A stretch of 64,000 nucleotides of DNA, taken from the NCBI GenBank assembly GCA_905142475.1, contig LR990730.1, positions 4,931,501 through 4,995,500 on the forward strand, read 5' to 3'. This document shows, in pieces, positions 8,176-19,400 of the stretch. Source of the DNA: Xanthomonas hydrangeae (GTDB taxonomy: Bacteria; Pseudomonadota; Gammaproteobacteria; Xanthomonadales; Xanthomonadaceae). A program made the translations under genes and the position numbers. The notes beneath the pieces are model-generated. The model was given only the letters and a program-made list of their open reading frames with translations. It did not search any database and had not been told where the DNA came from. Position 1 is the first letter of the stretch. Each line of letters starts with the position of its first letter.

Positions 8176-8224
8176 CTCGCAAGCCATGCAGCAAGGCGGC
8201 ATCGGCTTGCTGCTGACCACCGTC
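8176..8224 (+). pseudogene. ~50-bp fragment of the VirB6-like core at the array edge
   Basis: This stretch matches the VirB6 core around S-Q-A-M-Q-Q-G-G-I-G-L-L-L-T-T-V (compare about 941-990 and 6112-6161) with a couple of substitutions. It is fused directly to the truncated effector copy on its left and to unrecognised DNA on its right. It marks an illegitimate recombination junction at the right border of the array, just before conserved chromosomal genes begin. Confidence 0.75.
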
Positions 8225-8314
8225 AGGGCACCACGTCATTCGGTGGCTGCGGTGTGCCTGCATTTGGTCACATTGCCGCAGCCAACGTAGCGAACGTTAC
8301 CCCTAAGCCATGAG

Positions 8315-10123
8315 CTAGCGCTTGCCTTGCTGCGCCGGAATGAACTGCGTCTCTACTGCCTTGGCCAGCTGATCCGGCGGCAGCAGGCCCTGGTCGAGCA
8401 GGAAGTTGTTGAAGGCCAGGCGGTCGAACTTCTTGCCTAGCGCCAGTTCGGTGCGCATGCGTAGCTCGAGGATGCGGGTGTAGCCGTAGAAGTAGCTGCC
8501 GGCCTGGCCGGGGGCGCGGACGGTGTAACGGTCCAGTTCCTGGCGGGTCATCGCTGGCGAGAGGCCGACGTCGTCTTCCAGTACCTGGCGGGCGCGTTCG
8601 CGGTCGATCAGGCCGAGGTTGAGCATCGGGTCGAGCATGGCGCGGGCGGCGCGCAGCAGGCGGAACTGCAGGGCGATCAGCTGGCCGTCGAGCGGTTCGT
8701 ACGGGACCATTTCGGCTTCGGCATACAGCGCCCAGCCTTCGACGTTGACCGAGTTGAACGCAAACATGCTGCGCGCCAGCGAGACGCCGCGTTCGACCAT
8801 GGCGGTGAACTGCAGTTCGTGGCCAGGGCGGCCTTCATGTGCGCTGAGCGTCCAGGCGGCCGAGCCGAAGTTGAAGTCGTCGTACTGCTCCTTCTTGGCG
8901 CCATCGGCGGTCGGGTTGCCCAGTGGCAGCACGAACTGGCCCTGCTGGCCGGTGTTGCCGATCAGCGGCGCCGGCAGGAAGTGCGGTGCCGGTTGGGCGG
9001 CGCTTTCGGCGGCGCTGCCCAGGCGCATCTGCATCGGGCGCTTGGGCACATCGACGATGCGCTGCTGACGGATGATCGGGTCGATCTGGTCGATCACGCC
9101 GCGGTAGTGGGTTTCCAGCTGGTCATCGGCGATGGTGTTGCCCTTGAGCGCACGGATCACCTGCACGTAGTCGCTGCTGCCCTGCACGCCCTTGGCCTTG
9201 GCCACCAGCGGTGCGAGCTGTTGCATGACAGAGCGGGTTTCCATGAATTCCAGCTGCGCGCGCTGGATCAACTGCTGCGGGGCGATATCGATGCCGACCT
9301 GCTTGAGCTGGAACGCGTACAGCGGCTCGGGCAGGCGGGTGTCCTTGCGCGCCTTGGGCAGCACCGTGGTGCGGGTCCAGTTGGCGTAGTCCTTCAACTG
9401 GGTGGACATCGCCTTGAGCGCTTCGTCGGCGCCGGCGATCTTGTACTTGGCGAACAGCTCGCCGATGCCGGCGACGTAGGTGTCCACGTTCGCCAGTGCC
9501 TGCTCCACTTCGCGTTCGGTCGGCTGCAACAAGGCCTTATTGCCGAGCTGTTCTTCGTAACGTTTGCGGGCCAGCGTGGTGGTGGGCGTGCTGCCCGGCA
9601 CCAGGCCGACGTAACGCTTGAGGCGGTCCAGCGCCTTGGCGCGGCGCTCGGGCACGGTCTGGTCGGACAACAACTCGTTGAGGCCACTGAAGACCAGCTG
9701 CGGGGCGTCGTTCCACGGCAACAGGTAGCGCTCGTTGAGCTCGCTGCCTTCGATATTCTGTTCGGCCGCGCCGATCATGATCTGCAGATCCTGGCGCACG
9801 TTGGCATCGCGCTCGGTCGCCAGCTTGGCCTGCAACGCGGCACGCGCCTTGCTCATCGCATCGCGATAGCGCGCGGCGTTGTCCGGGCCCAGGTCGATGA
9901 CCTGGTCGTCGTAGCCGGGCACGCCGAAGAAGCTGGCGTATTCGGGCTGGAACGGGGCCTGCGCAGTGAGCAGGATCTGCGCGTAGCCGTTGCTGGTCTG
10001 TACCCAGGCCGGCGTCGGGCGTTGGGCCGGCGCGGCCTTGGTCGTCTGGCTCTGGGCCGGGGCTTGCGACACCGGCAACGCGGTGCCCAGAACGAGCGCG
10101 ACAGCAACGACAAGTGGTTTCAT
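8315..10123 (-). CDS. DUF885 family secreted peptidase-like protein
   Basis: A 602-residue protein with a signal peptide of about 23 residues. It belongs to the DUF885 family, recognised by its length and by H-E-G-R-P-G-H near residues 427-433. In this family H-E-x-x-P-G-H is the presumed zinc-binding motif, and a peptidase activity related to M32 enzymes has been proposed. The likely site of action is the periplasm. No substrate can be read from the sequence. The gene stands alone on the minus strand next to the T4SS cassette array and appears intact, so the array ends before it. Confidence 0.8.
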   Translation of the reverse strand: MKPLVVAVALVLGTALPVSQAPAQSQTTKAAPAQRPTPAWVQTSNGYAQILLTAQAPFQPEYASFFGVPGYDDQVIDLGPDNAARYRDAMSKARAALQAKLATERDANVRQDLQIMIGAAEQNIEGSELNERYLLPWNDAPQLVFSGLNELLSDQTVPERRAKALDRLKRYVGLVPGSTPTTTLARKRYEEQLGNKALLQPTEREVEQALANVDTYVAGIGELFAKYKIAGADEALKAMSTQLKDYANWTRTTVLPKARKDTRLPEPLYAFQLKQVGIDIAPQQLIQRAQLEFMETRSVMQQLAPLVAKAKGVQGSSDYVQVIRALKGNTIADDQLETHYRGVIDQIDPIIRQQRIVDVPKRPMQMRLGSAAESAAQPAPHFLPAPLIGNTGQQGQFVLPLGNPTADGAKKEQYDDFNFGSAAWTLSAHEGRPGHELQFTAMVERGVSLARSMFAFNSVNVEGWALYAEAEMVPYEPLDGQLIALQFRLLRAARAMLDPMLNLGLIDRERARQVLEDDVGLSPAMTRQELDRYTVRAPGQAGSYFYGYTRILELRMRTELALGKKFDRLAFNNFLLDQGLLPPDQLAKAVETQFIPAQQGKR

Positions 10124-10193
10124 GGAAAGGCATCTGCAAGGAGAAGTAGCGCGACCCTACCCATCTGCGGCGGTGGCGGCAATGCGTCTTAGG

Positions 10194-10661
10194 TCATGGC
10201 TGGCAAGGCGGCGGTTGCGCGGCGGGCAACAGACTGATCGGATCGGCCTGTGCGCTGGCGAATGTCAACGTCTGGTACGTCCAGCGGCCGTGCCTGCGCG
10301 TGGCGTCCACTTGCACACTGCCCTGCCCGCGCGGCCCGTGCAGGCCAACACTGAAATGCGCTTCCCCTAGTGGACCGACGTAGCTGACGCTGCCGTCGGG
10401 CAGAAAAGCCTCGTCGATCGGCGTGCCCAGCGCTTGCATCACCCGTGTATCGGAGCGCGCGATGTGCAGCGCACCGCTGTACACATCGCTGGACTTCACC
10501 GCCCCGGTGATCACGTAGACCAGCGCGCCGACCACCAGCGCCAACACCAGAAACAGCGCCAGCCCGATGCCGGGCACGATCCATTTCCAGTTGCGGCTCC
10601 AGAACTCGGGTGCTCGCACGCCGCGTTGCGGTGACCCCGGAATCGGTGGCGGGAGTGACAT
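10194..10661 (-). CDS. Coa1-like membrane-anchored protein (cytochrome oxidase assembly factor family)
   Basis: The start at 10661 (M-S-L-P-P-P-I-P-G-S) is supported by AAGGA six bases upstream; the longer open frame has no such signal. The 155-residue product has a Pro-rich cytoplasmic end, a W-x-x-R-N-W-K-W motif, one membrane helix (about residues 28-50), and a C-terminal domain of about 100 residues with the fold pattern of Coa1/Tim21-type proteins. In mitochondria such proteins help assemble cytochrome oxidase; bacterial members are mostly uncharacterised. Assignment is from overall pattern and is moderate. Confidence 0.6.
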   Translation of the reverse strand: MSLPPPIPGSPQRGVRAPEFWSRNWKWIVPGIGLALFLVLALVVGALVYVITGAVKSSDVYSGALHIARSDTRVMQALGTPIDEAFLPDGSVSYVGPLGEAHFSVGLHGPRGQGSVQVDATRRHGRWTYQTLTFASAQADPISLLPAAQPPPCQP

Positions 10662-10903
10662 GGCAGATCCTTTGCAGTGCGGTGAGCAACGGTTGACGGA
10701 GGCAGCTGGCCGCAACCACGCGTGCCTGTCAGTTGTACAAGAATGCCGACCCAGCACCGCTGGCGGAAGAACGGCAGACGTTGCGCCGACGCGGTGGCGC
10801 TTCCGTGTGATGGCCGCAGGTGTAGCGCGCCGCATCGATCACGATGAACACCAAGGCATCAGTGAGCTGGCTGCGGCAACCGCGCAGCCAGCCGATGTCT
10901 GGA

Positions 10904-13545
<2,642 letters not shown>

Positions 13546-14235
13546 TCAGCGCTTGCCGAACAAATGCTTGCGCTCTTCCTCGCCGAGCGGCTTGCCGGCG
13601 TTGGGATTGACCTGGTCCTTGAGCGCATAGGCGCGCTGCGTGGCCGGGCGCGCGGCGATGGCGTCGTGCCAGCGCTTGAGATGCGGGAAGGCAGCGTAGT
13701 CCGGCTTGAGGTCGCCATAGACCTCGATCCAGGGATAGCTGGCCATGTCGGCGATGCCGTACTCGGGGCCGGCCAGGAACGCGTACTCGGCCAGGCGCTT
13801 GTCGAGCACGCCGTGCAATCTGCGCACTTCGGCGTTGTAGCGCTCGATCGCGTAGGGAATCTTTTCCGGCGCATAGACGTTGAAGTGGCCCATCTGGCCG
13901 CTCATCGGGCCCAGCCCGCCCATCTGCCAGAACAGCCATTCCAGTGCGGCGATGCGGCCGCGGGCATCGCGTGGCAGGAAACGGCTGGTTTTTTCCGCCA
14001 GGTACAACAGGATCGCGCCGGACTCGAACACGCTCTGCGCGGGACCGCCATCGGCCGGTGCGTGGTCGACGATCGCCGGCATCTTGTTATTGGGCGAGAT
14101 CTGCAGGAAGGCCGGTTCGAACTGCTCGCCCTTGCCGATGTTGACCGGCTTGAGCGTGTAGTCCAGCCCGGCTTCTTCCAGGAACAAGGTGACCTTGTGG
14201 CCGTTGGGGGTGGGCCAGTAGTACAGGTCGATCAT
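13546..14235 (-). CDS. glutathione S-transferase (YghU/YfcG-like thiol-disulfide oxidoreductase type)
   Basis: The start M-I-D-L-Y-Y-W-P-T-P-N-G at 14235 is chosen because the family begins with this β-strand. The 229-residue protein has an N-terminal thioredoxin-like domain with cis-Pro in N-K-M-P-A-I and the glutathione-binding E-S-G-A-I-L element near residue 70, and an all-helical C-terminal domain. T-P-N-G-H-K at the active-site end of helix 1 matches bacterial Nu-class members such as YfcG and YghU, which reduce disulfides with glutathione. Cytosolic, single gene. Confidence 0.85.
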   Translation of the reverse strand: MIDLYYWPTPNGHKVTLFLEEAGLDYTLKPVNIGKGEQFEPAFLQISPNNKMPAIVDHAPADGGPAQSVFESGAILLYLAEKTSRFLPRDARGRIAALEWLFWQMGGLGPMSGQMGHFNVYAPEKIPYAIERYNAEVRRLHGVLDKRLAEYAFLAGPEYGIADMASYPWIEVYGDLKPDYAAFPHLKRWHDAIAARPATQRAYALKDQVNPNAGKPLGEEERKHLFGKR

Positions 14236-14488
14236 CGGGTGCTCCAGTTCTGAAGGGTTTTGCACGCAGCGCGTGTCGTGGCGTTCGATGGTACGACCAA
14301 GCCCGCTACCAATGCGTGCGCTCGCCGTGGCCCCGAGTGGAACGATGTGTGACGCCATTGGGTCGCGACCGATGCTGCAGTGCAAATTGACTTCATTAAG
14401 CCTGCGCTAACAAATGCGTGATTGTTTCATCGACCTTTGCCAGTCCCAACTTGGGGCCGGCTTTTTTTCGCTTGGGGAAGAAATCATC

Positions 14489-17400
14489 GTGAGAGAGCTC
14501 CGCACCCTGCCGCGCACACGGCGCTTGACGTCTGCCTTGTTGTTCGCATTGTCGACGCCGCTGGCCGCGCAAACCGCGCCGGCGCCGCAGTCGGCCTCGA
14601 CCGTCCCCGGCTCCAGCCAGGCCGACCCCGCCACGCTCGATACCGTGCAGGTCAGCGGTATTCGCGGCAGCCTCACTTCGTCGATGAACGTCAAGCGCGA
14701 TGCGCAAGGCATCGTCGACGGCATCGTGGCCGAAGACATCGGCAAGTTCCCCGATACCAATCTGGCCGAGTCGCTGCAGCGCATCAGCGGCGTGTCGATC
14801 GACCGCTCGCTGGGCGAAGGCTCGCGCGTGACCGTGCGTGGCGTCGGCCCGGACTTCAACCTGGTGCTGTTGAACGGCCGGCAGATGCCGGGCGCCAGCA
14901 TCGAAGAATCCAACGCCTCCAACTCGCGCGCGTTCGACTTCGCCAACCTGGCGTCCGAGTCGATCTCCGGCATCGAGGTGTTCAAGACCAGCCGCGCCAG
15001 CACGCCCACCGGCGGCATCGGTGCCACCATCAACATCAAGACCGCCCGGCCGCTGGATAACCCGGGCATGCATGCCAATGTGGGCCTCAAGGGCGTGCAC
15101 GATGCGTCCAACGAGAACCTGCCCGGCCGCCTGCAGGGCGATGCGCTGACCCCGGAAATCTCGGGCATCTTCAGCAACACCTCGGCCGACGGGCGCTTTG
15201 GCGTGTCGCTGAGCGGCAGCTACCAGGAGCGCGACTTCGGCTACAGCCAGGTCGGCGTGCCCAATGGCTGGCGTTCGTTCCGTGGCGACTCCACCGCCTA
15301 CGGCACCATTCCGCAGCCGGGTGCGCCGGGCTCGGAGAACATCGTCAACCGCCCCGGCCCGAACGACATCTACTCGGTGCCGCAGAACCTCAACTACCGC
15401 GTGGTCGGCGTCGAACGCCAGCGCACCAACGGGCAGCTGGTGCTGCAGTACAAGCCGCTGGACAACATCACCACCACGCTGGATTACACGTACTCGGAAA
15501 ACAAGATCCAGCAGCAGCGCAACGAGATGTCGGTGTGGTTCAACTACGGCCCCTCGGCCAGCGCCTGGACCAACGGTCCGGTGGCAGGTCCGATCACCTA
15601 CTCGGAATTCGTCAATCCGGCCACCAGCGATCTGGCCACCGCCGGCTCCAATGCGGCCACGCGCAACCAGAACAAGTCGCTGGGCTTCAATGTGGATTGG
15701 GCGGTGAACGACCAGTTCAAGCTCAACTTCGACATCCACCGCTCCACCGCCGAAGCCGGTGCGGACAGCCCGTACGGCTCGAGCAATTCGCTGGGCGTCT
15801 CGGGCTTTTACCGCGGCACCTCGGTGGTGGATTTCAGCAAGGATTTCCCGGTGTTGCAGCAGCAGTTGGGCTTCGGCCTGAACGGGCTTGATCCGTCGCG
15901 CACGCTGGTCACCGGCTCGGCATTCCGCAACAGCTACATGAAGTCGGAGATCGACCAGGCGCAGGTCAACGGCGACTTCACCTTCGAAAATTATTCGCAG
16001 TTGAAGTTCGGTATCGGCAGCACCGAGGTCAAGAACCGCTCGGCGTTCTCCAACGTGCAGCGCGATACCTGGGGCGGCAACGGCACCGCGGCCGATTATC
16101 CGGACGATCTGTGGATTCCGAGCTCGTTCGCGCAGTATTTCGATGCGATCGACGGCAGCGGCAATCCGGCGCAGTTCAACCAGCTGTTCCTGTTCGACTT
16201 CGAGCGCGCCCGTCAGGCCGCCGCACAAGCGGCGGGCGATGACGCGCTGTACCGCATCTCGCCGGTGTTCACCACCGACCGCCGCGTCACCGAAAAATCC
16301 AAGAACGCCTACCTGCAGTGGAACAACAGCTGGGACGAGTTGCGCGTGCCGATCAGCCTGGCCGCCGGTGTGCGTTACGAAGAAACCAAGGTGGACGCGC
16401 AGGCGCTGGTGCCGGTGGCGGTGGGCATCGACTGGGTCGCCAACAACGAGTTGCCGATCCGCCTGGCCGATTCGGCGTTCGCCAGCGGTAGCGGCAAGTA
16501 CGAATACTGGCTGCCCAGCCTGGACCTGAGCTTCAAGCTCACCGAAGACCTGGTGCTGCGCGGCAGCTACGGCGAAACCATCGGCCGGCCCGGTTGGGGC
16601 GACATCCAGGGTGGGCAGACGCTCAACCAGATCGCGCGCCTGGAAGGCGGCACCGGCCAGGAGGGCAACCCCGGCCTCAAGCCGCTGCTCTCGCACAACA
16701 TCGATTTCTCGCTGGAGTGGTACTACAGCGATGCCAGCTACGCCTCGGTGGGCTTCTTCCGCAAGAACATCGACAACTACATCGGCGTGACCACGCGCAA
16801 CGACACCTCGCTGGGATTGAACACCCCGGTGAGCGGTACGTACTGGAACGAGGCGCTGGGCAACGGCTGCGCCTCGGCCGACCTGACCTGTATCCGCAAC
16901 TACATCTTCCGCAACCGCGGCGGCGCCCCGGGCGTGGCGCGCGGGCCGGACGATGCCAATGGCAACGCCACGGGCGTGATCAGCGGGCAACCGGGCGATC
17001 CGGTGGCCAACTTCGCCATCACCGCGCCGGCCAACCAGCGCTCGGCCTCGCTGGATGGCTGGGAATTCAACCTGCAGCACATGTTCGGCGACAGCGGCTT
17101 CGGCGTGTCGGCCAACTACACCATGGTCGACTCCGGGCTGACCTACAACAACGCAGTGATCGGCGAGCAATTCGCGTTGGAAGGCTTAAGCGATTCGGCC
17201 AACGTGGTGGGCTTCTACGACCGGGACAAGTGGCAGGTGCGTGCGGCCTACAACTGGCGCGACGAATTCCTGGCCGCGCGTTTCGACGGCAGCGGCCAGC
17301 CCAATCCGGTCTATACCGAAGCCTACGGCCAGCTGGATCTGAGCATCGGCTACCAATGGACCGAGAACCTGTCGTTGAGCCTGGAGGCGATCAACCTCAC

Positions 17401-17503
17401 CGACGAGGTGCAGCGTCAGCATGGCCGTCACCCGAACCAGATCGTCTATGCCACCCAGACCGGCCCGCGCTACATGTTGGGCGTGCGCTACAAGTTCTGG
17501 TGA
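14489..17503 (+). CDS. TonB-dependent receptor (oligosaccharide-type), 1004 aa
   Basis: GTG 14489 with GGGGAAG upstream is preferred over the longer frame because it opens a signal peptide (R-R-L-T-S-A-L-L-F-A-L-S to L-A-A-Q). The plug domain follows (V-Q-V-S-G-I-R-G-S-L near residue 55, D-I-G-K-F-P-D-T-N-L-A-E-S-L-Q-R with I-S-G-V-S-I-D-R), then a long β-barrel ending in Y-K-F-W. This plug signature is typical of large Xanthomonas and Caulobacter receptors linked to carbohydrate uptake. The next genes (SapC, cupin-like, tryptophan-halogenase-like) commonly accompany such receptors. The substrate is unknown. Outer membrane, energised by TonB. Confidence 0.88.
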   Translation: MRELRTLPRTRRLTSALLFALSTPLAAQTAPAPQSASTVPGSSQADPATLDTVQVSGIRGSLTSSMNVKRDAQGIVDGIVAEDIGKFPDTNLAESLQRISGVSIDRSLGEGSRVTVRGVGPDFNLVLLNGRQMPGASIEESNASNSRAFDFANLASESISGIEVFKTSRASTPTGGIGATINIKTARPLDNPGMHANVGLKGVHDASNENLPGRLQGDALTPEISGIFSNTSADGRFGVSLSGSYQERDFGYSQVGVPNGWRSFRGDSTAYGTIPQPGAPGSENIVNRPGPNDIYSVPQNLNYRVVGVERQRTNGQLVLQYKPLDNITTTLDYTYSENKIQQQRNEMSVWFNYGPSASAWTNGPVAGPITYSEFVNPATSDLATAGSNAATRNQNKSLGFNVDWAVNDQFKLNFDIHRSTAEAGADSPYGSSNSLGVSGFYRGTSVVDFSKDFPVLQQQLGFGLNGLDPSRTLVTGSAFRNSYMKSEIDQAQVNGDFTFENYSQLKFGIGSTEVKNRSAFSNVQRDTWGGNGTAADYPDDLWIPSSFAQYFDAIDGSGNPAQFNQLFLFDFERARQAAAQAAGDDALYRISPVFTTDRRVTEKSKNAYLQWNNSWDELRVPISLAAGVRYEETKVDAQALVPVAVGIDWVANNELPIRLADSAFASGSGKYEYWLPSLDLSFKLTEDLVLRGSYGETIGRPGWGDIQGGQTLNQIARLEGGTGQEGNPGLKPLLSHNIDFSLEWYYSDASYASVGFFRKNIDNYIGVTTRNDTSLGLNTPVSGTYWNEALGNGCASADLTCIRNYIFRNRGGAPGVARGPDDANGNATGVISGQPGDPVANFAITAPANQRSASLDGWEFNLQHMFGDSGFGVSANYTMVDSGLTYNNAVIGEQFALEGLSDSANVVGFYDRDKWQVRAAYNWRDEFLAARFDGSGQPNPVYTEAYGQLDLSIGYQWTENLSLSLEAINLTDEVQRQHGRHPNQIVYATQTGPRYMLGVRYKFW

Positions 17504-17538
17504 GGCCGCGCGTTGGTCATGCAGTGATGCGTTTTTAA

Positions 17539-17615
17539 GCGCTCCCGGCAGCGAGTCTGCCGGAGCGTCTCGCACGACGCTCTACCTTGCGTTTCCCGGA
17601 TGTGTTGCATCCGGG
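17539..17615 (+). other. two stem-loops after the TonB receptor gene
   Basis: The 180-base gap between the receptor and sapC holds an imperfect hairpin at 17541-17566 (GCTCCCGGCA paired with TGCCGGAGC) and a perfect 8-bp hairpin at 17595-17615 (CCCGGATG, loop TGTTG, CATCCGGG). Neither has a T-run. They may stabilise the receptor mRNA or lower read-through into the downstream genes. Confidence 0.4.
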
Positions 17616-17683
17616 ACTTGCCACGCCGAAGCAACTGTCCAAGCATGGGCCACGCGCCCCCGCGTGATGTGTCACTTTCCCCC

Positions 17684-18385
17684 ATGACCAATGCCGTGTT
17701 GTTGAACAATCTCGATCACCGCGATCTGCGCGTGATCACCACGCACGGCGCCGCCTTCGGCGATGACGTGATGTCGGCTGCGACGTTTCCGCAGGAATTC
17801 CGCCAGCTGCAGGCGCAGTACCCGATCGTGTTCCATCGCAGTGGCGAGCGCAGTTTTCAGCCGCTGGCGTTGCTGGGCCTGCGCCTGGGCGAAAACCTGT
17901 TTCTGGACGGTGCACGCTGGGATGCGCCGTACGTGCCGCTGGCGATTCAGCGCCAACCATTCCTGATCGGCGAGCAAGCGGACGGACCGATGGTGCACGT
18001 GGATCTGGACAGCCCGCGCATCAGCCGCACCGACGGCGAGCTGCTGTTTCGCGAACACGGCGGCACCACCGAGTTTCTCGACCGCATCAGCCAGGTGTTG
18101 CGCACCTTGCATGATGGCTTGGCGGCGAGCGAGGCATTCGTCGCACGCTTGCTCAGCTACGATCTGCTGGAACCGTTCGTGTTCGAGGCCACGCTGGAAA
18201 ACGGCCTGGAATGCCGCCTGGCAGGGCTCTACGCAGTGCACGAAGAACGCCTGCGCGCGCTCGACGATGCGGCGTTGCTCGAGTTGCACCGGCACGGCGA
18301 TCTGGAACCGCTGTACATGGCGGTGGCCTCGATCGCGCAGTTCCGCCACCTGCTCGACCGCATGCAGCGCCGCCATGCTGGCTGA
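17684..18385 (+). CDS. SapC family protein
   Basis: A 233-residue protein from ATG 17684. It matches the SapC family, first named from a Campylobacter S-layer locus, through the Y-P-I-V-F segment near residue 48, the R-W-D-A-P-Y-V-P-L-A-I-Q-R-Q-P-F stretch and the C-terminal L-Y-x-V-x-E motif. No signal peptide or membrane helix is visible. In Xanthomonas and Caulobacter, SapC-like genes sit beside TonB receptors and tryptophan-halogenase-like genes, as here, and their biochemical role is unknown. The end overlaps the next gene by 11 bases, implying one transcript and coupled translation. Confidence 0.8.
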   Translation: MTNAVLLNNLDHRDLRVITTHGAAFGDDVMSAATFPQEFRQLQAQYPIVFHRSGERSFQPLALLGLRLGENLFLDGARWDAPYVPLAIQRQPFLIGEQADGPMVHVDLDSPRISRTDGELLFREHGGTTEFLDRISQVLRTLHDGLAASEAFVARLLSYDLLEPFVFEATLENGLECRLAGLYAVHEERLRALDDAALLELHRHGDLEPLYMAVASIAQFRHLLDRMQRRHAG

Positions 18386-19388
18386 GCCGCGCGCCATCGA
18401 AGAATTGCACGGACTGGACCCGCAACAGCTGGACCCGGCCGTGCTGCGCTCGACAACGCCGTTGGTATTGCGCGGGCTAGTCCGCGACTGGCCATTGGCG
18501 CAGGCCGGCGCCACCTCTGCACACGCGGCGGCCGCGTATCTGCGCGGTTTCGATCGCGGCGAGGCGGTGGTGGCGCAGGTCGGTCCGCCGGACATCGGTG
18601 GGCGCTTCTTCTACAACGCGGACATGAGCGGCTTCAATTTTCGCCCCGAACGCGTGCCGCTGAGCGTGGTGCTGGAGACCTTGCTGCGCGATCTGCACAA
18701 CCCGCAGCCACCGGCGATCTATGTCGGTTCCACCACGCTGGACACCTACCTGCCGGGCCTGCGCGCGCACAACCCGATCGCCCTGCCCCAGGCGCAGCCG
18801 CTGGCCAGCATCTGGATCGGCAACCGCACCCGCATCGCCGCCCACCAGGATCTGCCCGACAACCTGGCCTGCGTGGTCGCCGGGCGCCGCCGCTTCACCC
18901 TGTTTCCGCCCACGCAATTGGCCAATCTCTACATTGGCCCGCTCGACCTGACGCCGGCCGGGCAGCCGGTCAGCCTGGTCGATATCGCCGCGCCGGACCT
19001 GCAGCGTTTTCCACGCTATGCGCAGGCGCTGGAACATGCGCTGGTGGCCGAGCTGGAACCGGGCGATGCGTTGTTCATTCCCAGCATGTGGTGGCATCAC
19101 ATCCAAGCGCTGGAGTCCTTCAACGTGCTGGTGAATTTCTGGTGGCGGCAGAGCCCGGCCTATATGGATTCGCCGATGAACGCGCTGATGCTGGCGCTGC
19201 TCACCATCCGCGACCTGCCAGCCGAGCAACGCGCGATCTGGCAGGACGTATTCGAGCATTACGTGTTCGACGCCGATGCGGACACCGCCGCACACATGCC
19301 GGAGTCTGCGCGCGGCGTACTGGCGCCGATGGACGAGGCCCGTGCCCGCAGCCTGCGCGCGCGATTGCTGCAACGCCTGAATCGCTGA
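18375..19388 (+). CDS. cupin-like (JmjC-type) domain protein
   Basis: The start M-L-A-E-P-R-A at 18375 overlaps the end of sapC. The 337-residue protein is a cupin_8/JmjC-like 2-oxoglutarate oxygenase relative: R-I-A-A-H-Q-D near residue 155 (candidate metal-binding H-x-D), a G-D-A-L-F-I-P-S-M-W-W-H-H motif near residue 235 and N-F-W-W near 255. Such proteins hydroxylate small molecules or protein side chains, but this subgroup is uncharacterised. It lies between SapC and the halogenase-like gene in a conserved order, suggesting a shared pathway linked to the upstream receptor. Confidence 0.8.
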   Translation: MLAEPRAIEELHGLDPQQLDPAVLRSTTPLVLRGLVRDWPLAQAGATSAHAAAAYLRGFDRGEAVVAQVGPPDIGGRFFYNADMSGFNFRPERVPLSVVLETLLRDLHNPQPPAIYVGSTTLDTYLPGLRAHNPIALPQAQPLASIWIGNRTRIAAHQDLPDNLACVVAGRRRFTLFPPTQLANLYIGPLDLTPAGQPVSLVDIAAPDLQRFPRYAQALEHALVAELEPGDALFIPSMWWHHIQALESFNVLVNFWWRQSPAYMDSPMNALMLALLTIRDLPAEQRAIWQDVFEHYVFDADADTAAHMPESARGVLAPMDEARARSLRARLLQRLNR

Positions 19389-19400
19389 GGATCACTCGCC

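Noticed and set aside
14437-14468. An intrinsic terminator before the TonB receptor
   Set aside because: CCCAACTTGGG followed by GCCGGC and T7 looks suggestive, but the stem is short and not adjacent to the T-run, and no plus-strand gene ends there.
14396-17170. A 924-codon minus-strand frame opposite the TonB receptor, and similar long antisense frames at 50855-53485 and 59586-61532
   Set aside because: These are shadows of high-GC genes on the other strand, without motifs or plausible start signals.
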